DNA from: Norana najaformis
Taxonomy: Eukaryota > Annelida > Clitellata > Crassiclitellata > Hormogastridae
Length of the DNA stretch: 64,000 bases
NCBI GenBank assembly: GCA_964023275.1
Contig: OZ029927.1
Location: 2,899,715-2,963,714 of the forward strand
Reading direction: 5' to 3'
Part shown: one piece after another, positions 20,961 to 32,229 of the stretch
Layout: each line of letters starts with the position of its first letter
Numbering within the stretch: position 1 is the first letter of the stretch
The notes under the pieces: generated by a model
Databases searched by the model: none
What the model was told of the DNA's origin: nothing
Seen by the model: the letters and a program-made list of their open reading frames with translations, nothing else
Made by a program: the position numbers and the translations under genes

Positions 20961-23900
20961 TAGCGCTATACTTTTATTCAACAAAGTCTCTATTACTTGA
21001 GTAAAATATGTTATTTTCATACCATCTTTTACTGTATTAGCACAAATTAATTTTGAATTTATTTTCTTTTTAAAGTTTGTGAAAGATTTCGGCTAATACA
21101 AGTTCGATCAGAGACTAATGTGGACAAATCCTAAAATCGCGGCATCTGGCGATTGATTGAACTACGTTTCTTGCAAAAGTTTTGCGGCATAAGTTTCGTA
21201 CTTAGGTTGACCATGGACAAGCAATCTCATAATCTGACTCCACAAAATCTTGTTTCTATCACATCAGGTTAATCCGTCTCTGACCAAAGACATGTCACAA
21301 AAGACATGTCACAAAGCCTGTTCTCTTGTCTCTGTTTGCCTTCATTATGCCAACTTGCTTGTTGTAGGTAGTTCTGCACCCCAGATTCACTGTTCCTGTG
21401 CAACACTGTTCATGTTACAGACTTTCATAATAACAATAATAATTCATGATCTTGAATTTAATAATTTAATTATTAATTTAATTCTCTGGCTCAAAATAAC
21501 ATTACTTTGCATGCTAACAATTTTTGTAATAAAAATAACAATTCCTTGATCTCCAGACATTTTTCGAAATCCCAAGGAACCAGTCTTGCCTTGTGTAAAA
21601 ATGATTGTAACCCCCACACACTAACAAATACCTGAGGGCTGCACATATTTCTAGCGTGTCACTTGATAAGTTAGTTGGTCACAAGCATAGTTTGCTTGAT
21701 AACTTTTATTCATTCAGACTTTTAATGTGACCTAGTGTGCCTTCTTGTAGTTATTTCTCTATTTTGCTGTCATTTTTGGGTGTTCAGGATGGTGTTCAGA
21801 TGTTTGTTCATTATCAAAGCCTCATGCGCCGCTAGTGGACTCAACTGCCCGGAGAGGTTTCAGGGAACCAGCTGTACAGTGTAAGCTGCACCTGGAAAGG
21901 CCAATCGCATCCTTGGATTGGTGCTGACCATTCTACCACAGAGACGCTCTACGACCACTTGGTCATCTGCTGATGATTGTCACCCTCCATGAAACCCTGA
22001 GGCCGAGGGATTTCTGGATGCAACGTCTTCCTTCCACCATCCGTAAGGGACTGTTTGGCTTTGAGGTTCATGTGCTGTGAGCATCATTGTCTGTCATCAC
22101 TCCTCTTCCTCAATGCAATGTAGTCTACTATCAGCTCTGGATGGCAATCTGTCAGTTGAGCACGGAATGTCTGTGGAACATGCCACGTCTGAGCACTGTT
22201 TATTTATTGATCAACCTTTTTTGTTCTTAATGACTTTAACACCATTTAGGCTCATGCAAGCAGCATTTTTGTGCGGTACTTAAAGGCGCTGTAGTGTCTA
22301 GATATAGAGATACAATAATAATAATATTAATAATAATACCAGTAATAATAACAATAATGCCAATTCCAGAACAATGCATCATAAACTGTTTCCAAATTCT
22401 GAGGGATCTTTCCTACCTTGTGTTAAAAAATTAATAATAATGATAATAATATAACTGCAAATAGAAAAGAAAATTTAACAACCGCTTAGGGTAAAGAAAC
22501 AACAGCTGTTATTTATAGTATACGTTAGTGACACTGAACAGCCATAGTAAATTAATAACTGGATGATTGCAGTTAAGCGCCCAAGACCTGCTGTCACCAC
22601 CAAACACATCAAAGGACAATAAACCAACATCATGTTAAATTACATACTCTTTGGATTTGGCATATCGATTGTCACGATTTTCTAATCATATTACACACTT
22701 TCTAATGTAAATAAAATGAGAAAATATCCTAAATGAAGAATGACTGAGTTTATACTACATGTGACTGCATGAAAGTACAGTTGGTTTAAAATGCTTATAC
22801 ACGATTTTTAACTTTAAATCCAATTAAACAACTGCTCAGTGCCTACTCTGACCTTTTAGAAGCACATACAGCACTAAACGTCAGATGGAAAAACTGCATT
22901 ATACTGGAGTTTCTGTGAAAGTTTCAATCAACCAAAACCATGCAAACTTTCAACAGATGGCTGCTTGAAAAAGGCAGCCATGTACAAGATTAACTTTGTT
23001 CCAGAAGGAACATACAGTTCTCCACCACGATTCACACTGATAATGTTTGAGAGTTCAGTCTTTGATGGTGTATCAACTAGAAATTTATAAATTTCACAAA
23101 CGTAGCATGACTTTTGTAAGTACCAGAAATCATGTCACTTTCAGCCACTAACACAAGACTTCACCACAGGATCTATGATCACAAAACCAACTTTTCTTCT
23201 ATTTCACACAATTCCTCACAAGCCTCAATGCTGTTGGTTCTATCTTATTCAAACTGCACGCATCACAACATAAACTTCACACAGTGGACATGTAAGGAAG
23301 ATGTACTGATAAATCTCTTTTTAAAGAATGTCAGGTTGTCAATTATATGGAGCGCAATTCACATTTGGTCTTAGCTTCTTAATGCTTGTGTGTTGAAAAA
23401 AATCGACAGATTTGTTGTTCCAAGTTCTAGCCAGCATAATGTTTCCGCCTCATCTAAGAGATCCTTGAGTCCAAGAACTATGCCTCTAGGGACCTTTTTG
23501 ATACAGTTATGTAAAGAAATAAGCAGATTCCTTAATTTTGCAGAGCTTGAAATTGATGAGTCATCAAGTCCATAAGTTACAGCTTATGCATCACCACAGC
23601 TTTCTCAATAATGTCAGTAATGACTGAAAAACAAAGGGAAAAAACATCTAGCATCTCTTGCCTAAAGACAGTTAAACAGTACTGTCTTTGATTCCAAAGG
23701 TCTTCAATCACAGAATAGATCTGCTACAGATTTGGCCAAAAAATCCCGGATTTATTAAAGGTTCTTTTTAAAGGTATTTGTTTCTCACTATATTCAACAA
23801 CTTTTCTGGAAATTAAGTCAAGCAAGATTCTTTCTTCAGGGCTGCTACTCTGAGCTGACCTTAATGATTTTTTACCCCAAGGCCATTTCTTCAGCATCTG

Positions 23901-24204
23901 TTAACATCATCTTATACATTCCCAATCCAACTATAACTATAAGAACTATAGCACATTATGTGGAAGCTTCTCAGACATGCCATAAAAATAAAGCGCACGG
24001 TGTTCAAGTCTGTCCAGTTCACCTGGGTCAACTGCAGAAGAATTGTAATTCTTGGCTTCAAACACAGGCATACCAGAGGCCTACATGCATAATACACAAT
24101 TCAGATTCCATGGTCAGGTATACCTGCACTGAGGATAGAGATCATATGCAACTTTGTTTTTGCTGCATTGGATTATAGTTAATTTACTTTTTTTGGTAAT
24201 ATTT

Positions 24205-24375
24205 ATATAGTGCCACTTCCTGATGATGAAGTATAAATACATGTAGCTGATGCTAAGCAACTGTGCGTCAGGGATTTTGCTTCAAGGTCTCAAAATAACT
24301 GGTACAGTCTCAGAGGAGACCTGAACTCGCATACTCCATGTTGCAAGCTGAGCACTCAATCAGTTATCATATATA
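24205..24375 (-). repeat. tRNA-headed SINE, family 2
   Basis: On the minus strand it begins CTGATTGAGTGCTCAGCTTG, continues to GGAGTATGCGAGTTCAGGTC (B-box-like) and CTCCTCTGAGACTG. It matches the plus-strand copy at 57532-57705, with partial relatives at 43798-43925 and 51098-51240. Confidence 0.65.
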
Positions 24376-24891
24376 GTAGAGGTAATTGTCCCTTGTCCTG
24401 GCAGCATGGCAGTGAGATTATGTACAGATGAACACCTTTGCTCTGGACACAGAAATTTCTGTTCGCTTCAGACATCAAGTACGAGGACCTTGCCTTGGTT
24501 ATTACACAATATCTGCTCCACTTGAATTTTTCGGAGCACAAAGCAAGTGTACAACCAATATGACACACATTATTTATGGTCATTTAGTCACACTTTCTTG
24601 CACATTATCTTCTTCAAAAGTTATAGCACAGTTCTCGAATGCATTCAAAAACACTTTCTTGGCAAATATATATATCTGGTATTTTCATGGGACAATTCTT
24701 GATCCAAAAATGTTCACTGCTTAAACAGATTAATTTTCTCATGCCTGTTTTCAGAATATGGTGAGTAAAGTTTGTGGCTTAACTCTCGTACATTTAAAGT
24801 AGTTACAATTTGTCTCCAGTATGTATTTCAAGGTATCTTGAGAACACAAAAGCATGCAAATGCTTTTGACAATTGTGGGCGTTTCTCAGCT

Positions 24892-25512
24892 TTAACAAGT
24901 ATGGCTCCTAGCATGTCTCTTCAGATGATCAATCTGTGCAAACGTCTTGTGGCACAACTGACACATGTACGGCTTTTCTCCAGTATGAGTTCTCATGTGC
25001 CTCTTGAGATGGTCAGCCTGGGAAAAAGCCTTGTTACAGCACTGGCATTTGTACGGCTTTTCTCCCGTATGTGTTCTTTGGTGAGTCTTCAGATGATCAA
25101 TTTGTGTGAACATTTTGTGGCACAACTGACAAGCGTACGGTTTTTCGCCAGTGTGTATTCTAATGTGTCTCTTTAGATGGTCGCCCTGTGCAAAAGCTTT
25201 TGGACACAACTGACATTTGTACGGTTTTTCTCCAAGGTGTGTCCGCATGTGGGTCTTGAGATGGTCGACCTGAGCAAACGACTTCTGACATAACTGACAT
25301 TTGTACGGCTTTTCTCCAGTATGGATTCTCATGTGTCTTCTCAGGTGATCAACTTGGGAAAACGTCTTGTGACACACTTGGCATTTGTGGTGTTTCTCTC
25401 CAGGAACAATTTTCTTTTCTTCGGTGATGAAACTCACGTCCTGGCTATCCGGTAAACTGTCACTTGGATGAAAGTGGCCACATTGGCAGTGCTTTTCGCC
25501 TACAGTGTTCAT
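24892..25512 (-). CDS. C2H2 zinc-finger protein, 6 fingers (copy B)
   Basis: A 206-aa protein from MNTVGEKHCQ. A leader of about 45 residues is followed by six tandem C2H2 fingers with HTGEKPY linkers, ending HARSHTC. The leader matches copy A (LPDSQDVSFITEEKK here, [15 protein letters not shown] there), so the two genes arose by local tandem duplication about 7 kb apart. All six fingers have Gln at -1, Asp at 2 and His at 3, with Arg or Thr at 6. A clear 3' splice site (CCATTTTTAG/GAAG) lies 4 nt before the start codon, so transcription begins in an upstream non-coding exon, probably near 27.3 kb. DNA target and function are unknown. Confidence 0.87.
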   Translation of the reverse strand: MNTVGEKHCQCGHFHPSDSLPDSQDVSFITEEKKIVPGEKHHKCQVCHKTFSQVDHLRRHMRIHTGEKPYKCQLCQKSFAQVDHLKTHMRTHLGEKPYKCQLCPKAFAQGDHLKRHIRIHTGEKPYACQLCHKMFTQIDHLKTHQRTHTGEKPYKCQCCNKAFSQADHLKRHMRTHTGEKPYMCQLCHKTFAQIDHLKRHARSHTC

Positions 25513-25516
25513 CTTC

Positions 25517-27991
25517 CTAAAAATGGATTCTTAACATTCCCAAGAATTCAGAAGTTTTAAACCATTTTTAAGAGATACTTTTCCATCCTATACAAATGTT
25601 TTGTTGTTGTCATACAATGCATTAATGATGAATTTTCTGTTTTGGCCTTAAATCCTTTAAGTGTTTTACTTTGGCAGCACTGACCATCTTTCAGAAGCCG
25701 CCTTCTCTAAATTTAGTGAAACATCAGTCTGCCATGGTCACCAAAAGTGAAATTTTTAGACCATGTCTCAATGTATAACTCTTCTATGTTTGCTCTGCCA
25801 AATGCTTGATCCTCCTAATTTGCTATTTCTGTAAGTAACAAAAACAATCACACATGTCATACTTGGATAAACAAACAGTCTCAATAATTCAGAAAAACAA
25901 AACAACAGTAAGAAGGCGGTGAAGAATAATGATTGAAGCTGAAAAGGAGATCCTAAAATTTTTGTAAAGCATTGTTCAGATATCTATGTCTATATTGGTC
26001 GTTGAAGTCACCCATTATTATACAAATTCAGAAGAATAGGAGACCATTAGATTAGATTAGATTAGACCAGCAATTCAACCAGTGATTGGAATTCTGGCAA
26101 AAATCAGGAATGAAAGGGAGGGAGGAAGTTCAAGATTCAGAAAGGCAAGGCAATGATTTCCAGGGTAGCGATAAGGTGCAACCGACTTTGGGGATAGATT
26201 AGGTGAATAGAGCAAGTTTCAGGTATGAGTCGTGCAGGAAGACAATTCTGCCACCAAGTCCATCTCGCAGAGGTTCGCTTTGCAGAGAAAATGAAGGAGG
26301 TGTTAAGCCTGATTTGAAGGAAGATATGTCAAACAGTTGGAGCCAAGTTCAGTAACAATAACATCACTTTGCACAGCTTAACATTCTGTATGTGCTTGCA
26401 CCAAATCCAGGTCTCTACCACTTACAGAAATCTCAGGCTACAAAATCCTATAAATCAACTGCACAAATGATCCATCTTTATTTCTTCAGCTGAATGTGTT
26501 TTAACAGTAAGCTCCGCTTAACAGGCATGTTGTTCGTTCATCTATTATGAAAATTCTGCAAAAGCCCACTTGTGAACGTATTTGAAACCTAGTTAATCTT
26601 ACTTCTTGCTGTAAGTTGAACCAAATCAGAGTTCAATGCAACCCCGCCTCAGATTTGACCAGAAGTCTGTATCTGAAGATTCACAAAAGCATGTTCTGAA
26701 ATCTTTGCATCATTTGAAGGATCAGAGTTATTTTAGCAGTTCCAAAGTAAAATGTAACGCATAAATAAATTAAACTCATTATTGTGTTGCTCACTCTGCA
26801 CGCTACCCTTCTACTTTCCTAAGATTTGTACTGTACTGGTAAGAGATACATGATACAGATTTCAGTGGTCAAATAATTCATACTGGGCTCATGCTGATTC
26901 ACAAGGCATCAAAACCCAAACCCCATATGTCAATTAAAGTTTGAGTAACTGATGTCCTCTAGTTTGGGACCGAGTGCTTATACAGGAATGTCGTGGAAAC
27001 ACTATGATCAAGTACAGAACACAACTTAAGCAGCAGCGTAGAAATTTCCGTCATTTGTAATAAAAACAATTTTTGCTCTTACACTGCCCAAGATATAAGC
27101 TGATTTCAATAAGAAACGAACGCATAAATGCTCTAAATCTGGATAGACTTAAATAAAACTGATTATCGGGGCTACACAAGTCCTCCGTGTTTTGAATATT
27201 TACAAAGTTCCTTTCACTTTCTAGACGCTAGTGGTAGCGACAATGGCGCCATAGCAGTTGACAAACACAAATTACTCATACTTACTACAAAACTAACAAA
27301 ACACTTCAAACTAATAATAATATTATGTATTGCATTATTTCCTTTGTTCGATTTGAGCAAATGGCGACTGATTCAAAGTTTTGAAAAGATTGAGCAGGAC
27401 GTTAGGATTGGATGACTACTAAGCTGGCGTTTCCTAGCGATTGAAAAAATTTTTAAGTTTGAAAAAGTTCTGCTCATAATGGTTCTATTAGACTTGACCT
27501 AGATTGTCAACTCAGTTTTTGTATCTGCAATAATCATTTAGTTTTGTTGTAATTATATTTGCTCTTTTCCGTGACTTAGCAGGATAAACCCACAGTCTAG
27601 TGTCAATACCCATCCGGTCAGAAAAGTAGTAAAAGTTATTTTCCGAGTAATCGTAATCCTAATCCAAAGATTTCTACAGCGCCCAACGAAAGCCACGTCA
27701 CAGGCGCTCAGTCAAAACAAAATCGAAAGGCAATAGAGTAAGATTCAAATCATAATAGACCTACTTATGTGGAACATTGAAAGCGAACTAAATAAATAAA
27801 GTTCTATTGTTTATAATTATGAGAACACAAAACCAATTTTCCATATTCATTTTTTATTTTCATATCTTTGCCCTAGTTTCCAGAGCTCTACTTCATCCCA
27901 TTACTATCTCCTATATCGTTCGATAATCGGAACTACTCGAACGAGCGACTGTCCGTTTTCTGGGCGAATGTGGATCGCTGTTCAGCGGCGA
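25517..27991. other. Upstream region of zinc-finger copy B
   Basis: No further coding gene. It contains a short (AGATT)n run at 26045-26066, the candidate promoter at 27270-27440, and the 3' UTR of the first basic-protein gene. AATAAA on the minus strand at 27853-27858 is a suitable polyadenylation signal, 134 nt past that gene's stop. Confidence 0.45.
27270..27440 (-). promoter_or_regulatory. Candidate promoter / non-coding exon 1 of zinc-finger copy B
   Basis: Paralogous to 20780-20960. It has a minus-strand donor candidate (GTAGTAAGTATGAG near 27280-27290) and the AAATGGCGACTG motif matching ACATGGCGGCTG of copy A. Confidence 0.4.
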
Positions 27992-28603
27992 CTAGACGTA
28001 GATGAAGTACCGGACCCTCCTTCCGCGTCGTCGTCGTCGTCGCCTGCCACTCCTGCCCCGGGATCGTCGCCTCCTTCTTCCGCTTCTCCTCCGGCGGGAA
28101 CGTCGTCTCCTTGACCGGCTGCTTCGTCGGCGATGAGACCGCGATTTGCTAGCGGCCTCCTCGTCCGTTCCTTCTGCTCCCTTGCGGCGGCTCCTCGATC
28201 GGCCAGAGCTGGAGACTCCCCGCAAGCGATTTCCTCGACTGCGACTGCGGTGAGAATCCTGCTCATCAGGAAAGTCCTCGATCGCCTAAAACAACCATCA
28301 GCCAAGACAGCGTAATTTATACCTGCACTAAACATATCAGATTACCCATCCTCTGGGCCCACATTGAACCTGTAGCTGGTCGTTAGTAGCCAGCAGTGGC
28401 ACAATGTGGGTCCACTGAGGCTCCAGTGAACGTGGATGGCCGATAAAATGTAGCCTACATGGTCTTATAATAAGTTTTATATGCATATTTAGCAAAAAAT
28501 TTATATGACTTGATTTTATAATGCCTATCTAAAATTCTTGTTTGTCAGTGTTGAGCGTTCGACGGGATATAATTACCTCGAGGTCCAGGTTGTCTCGGCT
28601 CAT
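27992..28603 (-). CDS. Protamine-like sperm nuclear basic protein 1
   Basis: Two coding exons: 28577-28603 (MSRDNLDLE) and 27992-28285, joined in phase 0 across a GT-AG intron, giving 106 aa. The leader is acidic (MSRDNLDLE, AIEDFPDEQD). It is followed by RS dipeptides and, from about residue 57, a nearly pure Arg/Ser/Gly tract with runs of three to seven arginines, ending VRYFIYV. This acidic-leader plus polyarginine layout is that of protamine and protamine-like precursors that replace histones in sperm. An RS-domain splicing factor is less likely: there is no RRM and the RS pattern gives way to polyarginine. The frame is supported by the matching architecture of the paralogue at 30191-30451, and by the CRE/TATA promoter directly upstream. 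An alternative acidic frame also stays open through exon 2 but is not shared with the paralogue. Confidence 0.7.
28360..28445 (+). repeat. Repeat shared by both basic-protein introns
   Basis: TGTAGCTGGTCGTTAGTAGC and GGCACAATGTGGGTCCACTG match the segment at 30530-30610 in the same intron of the second gene, and a dispersed copy at 720-815. Confidence 0.55.
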
Positions 28604-28679
28604 GTCTTGAAGGCGGACGGCGGACGTTGATGGACTGCGCCAACGAAGGTTGATCTTCTCCTCGTGTTGTAAGACCGTC

Positions 28680-28790
28680 GTCCCTTGCAGCTCGACCTTT
28701 TGTCCCTCTCTGGCCGCCTTTATATAGCTTTCCCTGTCGGCAAAAGCTGCGCCGCTTACAGCATTGACTGTGACATCCATTATGACGTCA
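28680..28790 (-). promoter_or_regulatory. CRE + TATA promoter of basic protein 1
   Basis: On the minus strand a perfect palindromic CRE, TGACGTCA (28783-28790), inside ATTATGACGTCATAAT, lies 56 bp upstream of a consensus TATATAAA box (28719-28726). Transcription should start near 28690, leaving roughly 85 nt of 5' UTR before the ATG at 28603. In mammals CRE/CREM drives haploid spermatid genes including protamines; extending that here is inference. Confidence 0.7.
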
Positions 28791-30190
28791 TAATTGACTT
28801 TCTTCATCTCTCCACAGAGGCAAGCTCAATGTAAGTGTAAGTGTAATCCGAATGTAAAATGTGAATCTGCGAATTTTCTTAGCGCCACACAAAGGTCGCA
28901 TCATGCAGGGAAACCAGCTTATTCAACGGCGTTAAATCAGATGAAGTCCGCAAAAGCCGGTTGCTTGGTTAGTTTCGGTGCCAAGTTCCGGCGGGGATCA
29001 AGCCAGGGAGGGAGCACTAATGGTTTACACTTGGTAATGGCTAATACTTTGCTGACAGCAAAGAATGAACTTAATTTTGCTAATCACAGTGCTGTTTATA
29101 GTACCAGGCCAAATTATTTAACTACAAGTAAAAGGAAACGCAACTTTCAGGTCGACAGTTGAGGCGACTCTCGGTGCTCAAGTAGGCCTACGAGTTCTTA
29201 TCAGCAATTCTACTTAAGTAAAAGTATAAGAGTGTTCCTCCTAATAATACTTTTCAAATAAAAAGTAAAAGTACACAGTCATTATAAGGCGGACGATGAC
29301 TTTACTAATTATATGCACTAAAATCAAAAAGTGTGAATATGTGCTGGAAAAGATTGTAGGCCTATACAATGAAGCTGGGGCATAAACATGCAAACTGGGG
29401 CAGGGGACATGTCCACCACGTCCTTAACCTAAGCAAGGTTAGGTTGAGGGAACGGGAATTTGATTTTTTTATGCATGACGGTCAGCACTGGGCTTTCTTG
29501 CCTACTTATCTACTTATCACTTTACTGGAAAACTATCGTGAGTTTTGTTACCAATGCAGCAGTAACAAGCAGTCTTTTCTGGGGCTTAGAGAGCTTTGGG
29601 CTCCTGTACGGGGGTCGTTCATGCAGGACGTCCGCAGTTTCATTTTTAGGCTGTATAGCATTCGTGTGTGCAAGTCCGCCAGTGGTGACTTTTCTAGCTA
29701 TAGACCTATTTAATTGTATGTGGATTAACCTTTTGTTCCTAATGAACTTTAGGGTTAGCATAGGCAGCGCTTTGGTGGGCCTAGCTACATATGCCTACTT
29801 GCATATACACTAAGCCTATTGCTGCTGCTACCAACGGGCCTATCACTCATCCTAAAATTTCAACACTACCCCGTTTCGTGTGCTGAATATCATATAAACC
29901 AAAGATGTTTCGCAACCTGCACTTTTAATTATGTTGGTCCACTGTTAAACCCCATTCCTTTATTTTTTTTCAAAACTAAGCTAAAGAAATCAAGTGCTAA
30001 CTAATGTAAGGCCCTATGATAAAGAAACTCAGAAAACACCGTTAAGCCACGATCGATCCATTTATTTCTCTTTACGATTTTTCGCCAGATTTTCTCATAA
30101 ATCGTTCGTTCTGAGACCGCTTTATGTCTATCTGCCTTAAACGAGAGTCACTGTAGATCCCGCAGAACGTTCCTGTTGCTGTCCTGGGAT

Positions 30191-30451
30191 CTAGGTGCGG
30201 ATGTAGCACTTCCTGCGCGGCATTCTGTACCGTCTGGAGAGTCGCCTGCTCCGTCGTCTCCTTCTCGGGTACCTTCTGCGTCCGGATCTGCGCCTTCTCC
30301 GGCTGCGGCGCCTGGAACGAGAGTGGCCACGCGAACTGCTGCGGCGACGACCTCGGCTGGACCGCGCGGAAGACTTCGGACGACTCCTGGAACGACCGGA
30401 GGCGTTGGCCACCTCCACCAGATCGTCAGCAGGCTCGTCGAAGGCACCCAT
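30191..30451 (-). CDS. Protamine-like sperm nuclear basic protein 2
   Basis: An 86-aa protein from MGAFDEPADDLVEVANASGR. A short acidic leader is followed by RS/RG-rich and polyarginine sequence (SRRRSRRRRRSGRRRYPRR) ending RRKCYIRT. It is the tandem paralogue of the gene at 27992-28603: same strand, same acidic-then-arginine layout and a similar distance from stop to AATAAA (minus strand, 30061-30066). The coding exon starts 3 nt before the ATG at a TACTGTAG acceptor. Exon 1 looks non-coding (donor ACA/GTAAGA at 30703/30704), because I see no in-frame Met in it. One cysteine near the C-terminus could allow disulphide cross-linking, as in mammalian protamines. Confidence 0.68.
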   Translation of the reverse strand: MGAFDEPADDLVEVANASGRSRSRPKSSARSSRGRRRSSSRGHSRSRRRSRRRRRSGRRRYPRRRRRSRRLSRRYRMPRRKCYIRT

Positions 30452-30529
30452 CGTCTACAGTACCAAGCACGGAAATCAATCAGAAATAAGAGATTTGTAT
30501 CATATGCAATGAAACATTCCACCACGGCA

Positions 30530-30610
30530 AACACTGGGCCCGTAGCTGGCCACTAGAGGCACAATGCGGGCTAGCTATGAGTCCAATGAAGGTGGCCGTC
30601 GAGGATGTTT
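30530..30610 (+). repeat. Repeat shared by both basic-protein introns (copy 2)
   Basis: GGGCCCGTAGCTGGCCACTA and TGAGTCCAATGAAGGTGGCC correspond to 28360-28445 and 720-815. Confidence 0.55.
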
Positions 30611-30703
30611 CATTAATTTAGTTTACACGATCTACCTTAAGGGTCTAGTAGCAGTGAAATGCAAGCTATTTTTAAAGTTAAGATCCCAAAGACAGATTCT
30701 TAC

Positions 30704-30846
30704 TGTTGTTCTTTCCTTGCTTGTCTTCTTCTCTTCGGTCTTGTTTCGTCCGATCCAGCGCTCTGACTTCGCCAGACGCCGTCTGATTATCTTGATTTCT
30801 TCCCAAATCAACGCAGCTCGATTGGCCGAAATAATTACTGACGTAA
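30704..30846 (-). promoter_or_regulatory. Promoter and non-coding exon 1 of basic protein 2
   Basis: A CRE variant (TTACGTCA on the minus strand, 30839-30846) and a CCAAT box (minus strand, 30821-30825) precede a purine-rich leader that ends at the donor at 30704. Only a weak TATA-like ATAATC is present near 30785. Parts of the leader (GCGCTGGATCGGACGA) resemble the same region of gene 1 (GAGCTGCAAGGGACGA). Confidence 0.45.
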
Positions 30847-32229
30847 TCGCTTTGTTTTGTCACCACACGCGTAAGAACAATCTGCACATTGGAGAAGACA
30901 AGAGGCGGCGGTGATGAATCAGTAACTTCCGCGTTACATAATATCCTACAGCACAATGCCCAGTGCTAAACGAGATAAGTTTAAACTTCTTAAGTGGTAT
31001 AGTGGATATTTAGGTAGGTAGGTGGCATGCCTGACCTTTAAATCTCTAAGTAAATTGATTTGTAAGTAGTTAATTGGTAGGCAGGTAGGCACAAACATGT
31101 GGGATAGCTAGTAAGTAACTAAGGAAGTGAGTAGGTATCTAGGTGGGTAGGTAAGTATATGGGTAGGTGTTTAGGTAGATTGGGTGTTTATGTGAGTGTG
31201 TGGGTGAGTACATAGGTTGATCAATCGGTATTGATAGTAAGTTAGGGTGGTTATGTCTGTCATAGTTGCATGTATGGTGCACAGATACTTGTACAGCAAT
31301 ACTACAGCAAAGTTTCACAGTAGATTGAAATCTATTTCTAAATTTTTTAGGTACCGCTATCTAATGACTAAGCATCAGCCAATGGCTCTGAGCAATTATT
31401 GTGAAAAGGACTTGCTTAAGTTCCCTTCACAGTTTCAATCTCAAGGGAAGAGGCTCCAACCCATTTCAGGCTGAGTGCTCAAACCAGCCAGCTACTGACA
31501 GCATGTGTGATTTGTATTGTACAAAGTTTTGGCCGCCATTTTGTATGATCTTGTCATCTGTCGCTGTATCTTATTTCGATTCTCAGGAAGAACAGAAGAG
31601 AGAAGAGAAAGACTACAAGATTCTTCCAAAAGAGAAACAAGAGGCAGAGTGAAGATGAGGAGAAGATGAATTTTACTCAAGCTGACGTCAAAACTGGATG
31701 ACACTGCGTCAGTGTACTTTGCTGCTGTGTACGTGTATGAGAGCCGACCAGTGGCTAGTTTTCCATTTAGCTGAGCTTTTTTGCTCGTTCTTAGTTGACT
31801 TCAACACAACTTGTGAGGTTCTTAAATGTGCCAAATGTAATTTCTGGATATACACTTATAGGAGCTGGCTCAGAGGCAACTTTTGTAATTGTAATTGTAA
31901 ATTTGTATAGCATCTCTTCAAGAGAAATTAAATAGAGGCAGTTTCTGCACTGGCCTTAAAGACGTTAAATGTCATGAAGAATGGAAAATTCATCCATTCG
32001 TAATTTATGTTATTGACTTACCTACTTACACCATCTGACCCACTTCTACTTTCTGGACCACCTCCCAGAGGAATAACATTTATGACAGAGGCATGTAGTG
32101 TATGAGGAATAACTGTACTTAAGTAGGTAAGTAGTAAGACATTTGTTGACAAGCCATGTGTCCATCGACTGAGCGAAGAATTGTAGGCTTATTTTAGTTA
32201 TATCTCAGCCACCGAAGTGACATATCATC
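30847..32229. other. Gene-poor stretch with degenerate TAGG repeats
   Basis: A degenerate array of TAGG/TGGG/TAAG tetramers fills about 31010-31230. A perfect TGACGTCA sits at 31683-31690. No coding region recognised. Confidence 0.5.

Larger units (their letters stand above)
18387..24891. other. Stretch between zinc-finger copies: upstream region of copy A
   Basis: No other coding gene recognised. It holds a lone TGACGTCA at 18865-18872, AT-rich sequence, the candidate copy A promoter near 20.8-20.96 kb, a retroposon-like 3' end with an (AAT)n tail near 22260-22345, and a SINE at 24205-24375. Confidence 0.45.

Noticed and set aside
27982-28335. Acidic 117-aa frame over basic protein 1
   Set aside because: It does not join MSRDNLDLE in phase and is not shared by the paralogue; the Arg/Ser frame is.
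30176-30556. 126-aa plus-strand Ser/Ala/Pro-rich ORF
   Set aside because: Antisense of the arginine-rich basic-protein exon; composition mirrors the coding strand.
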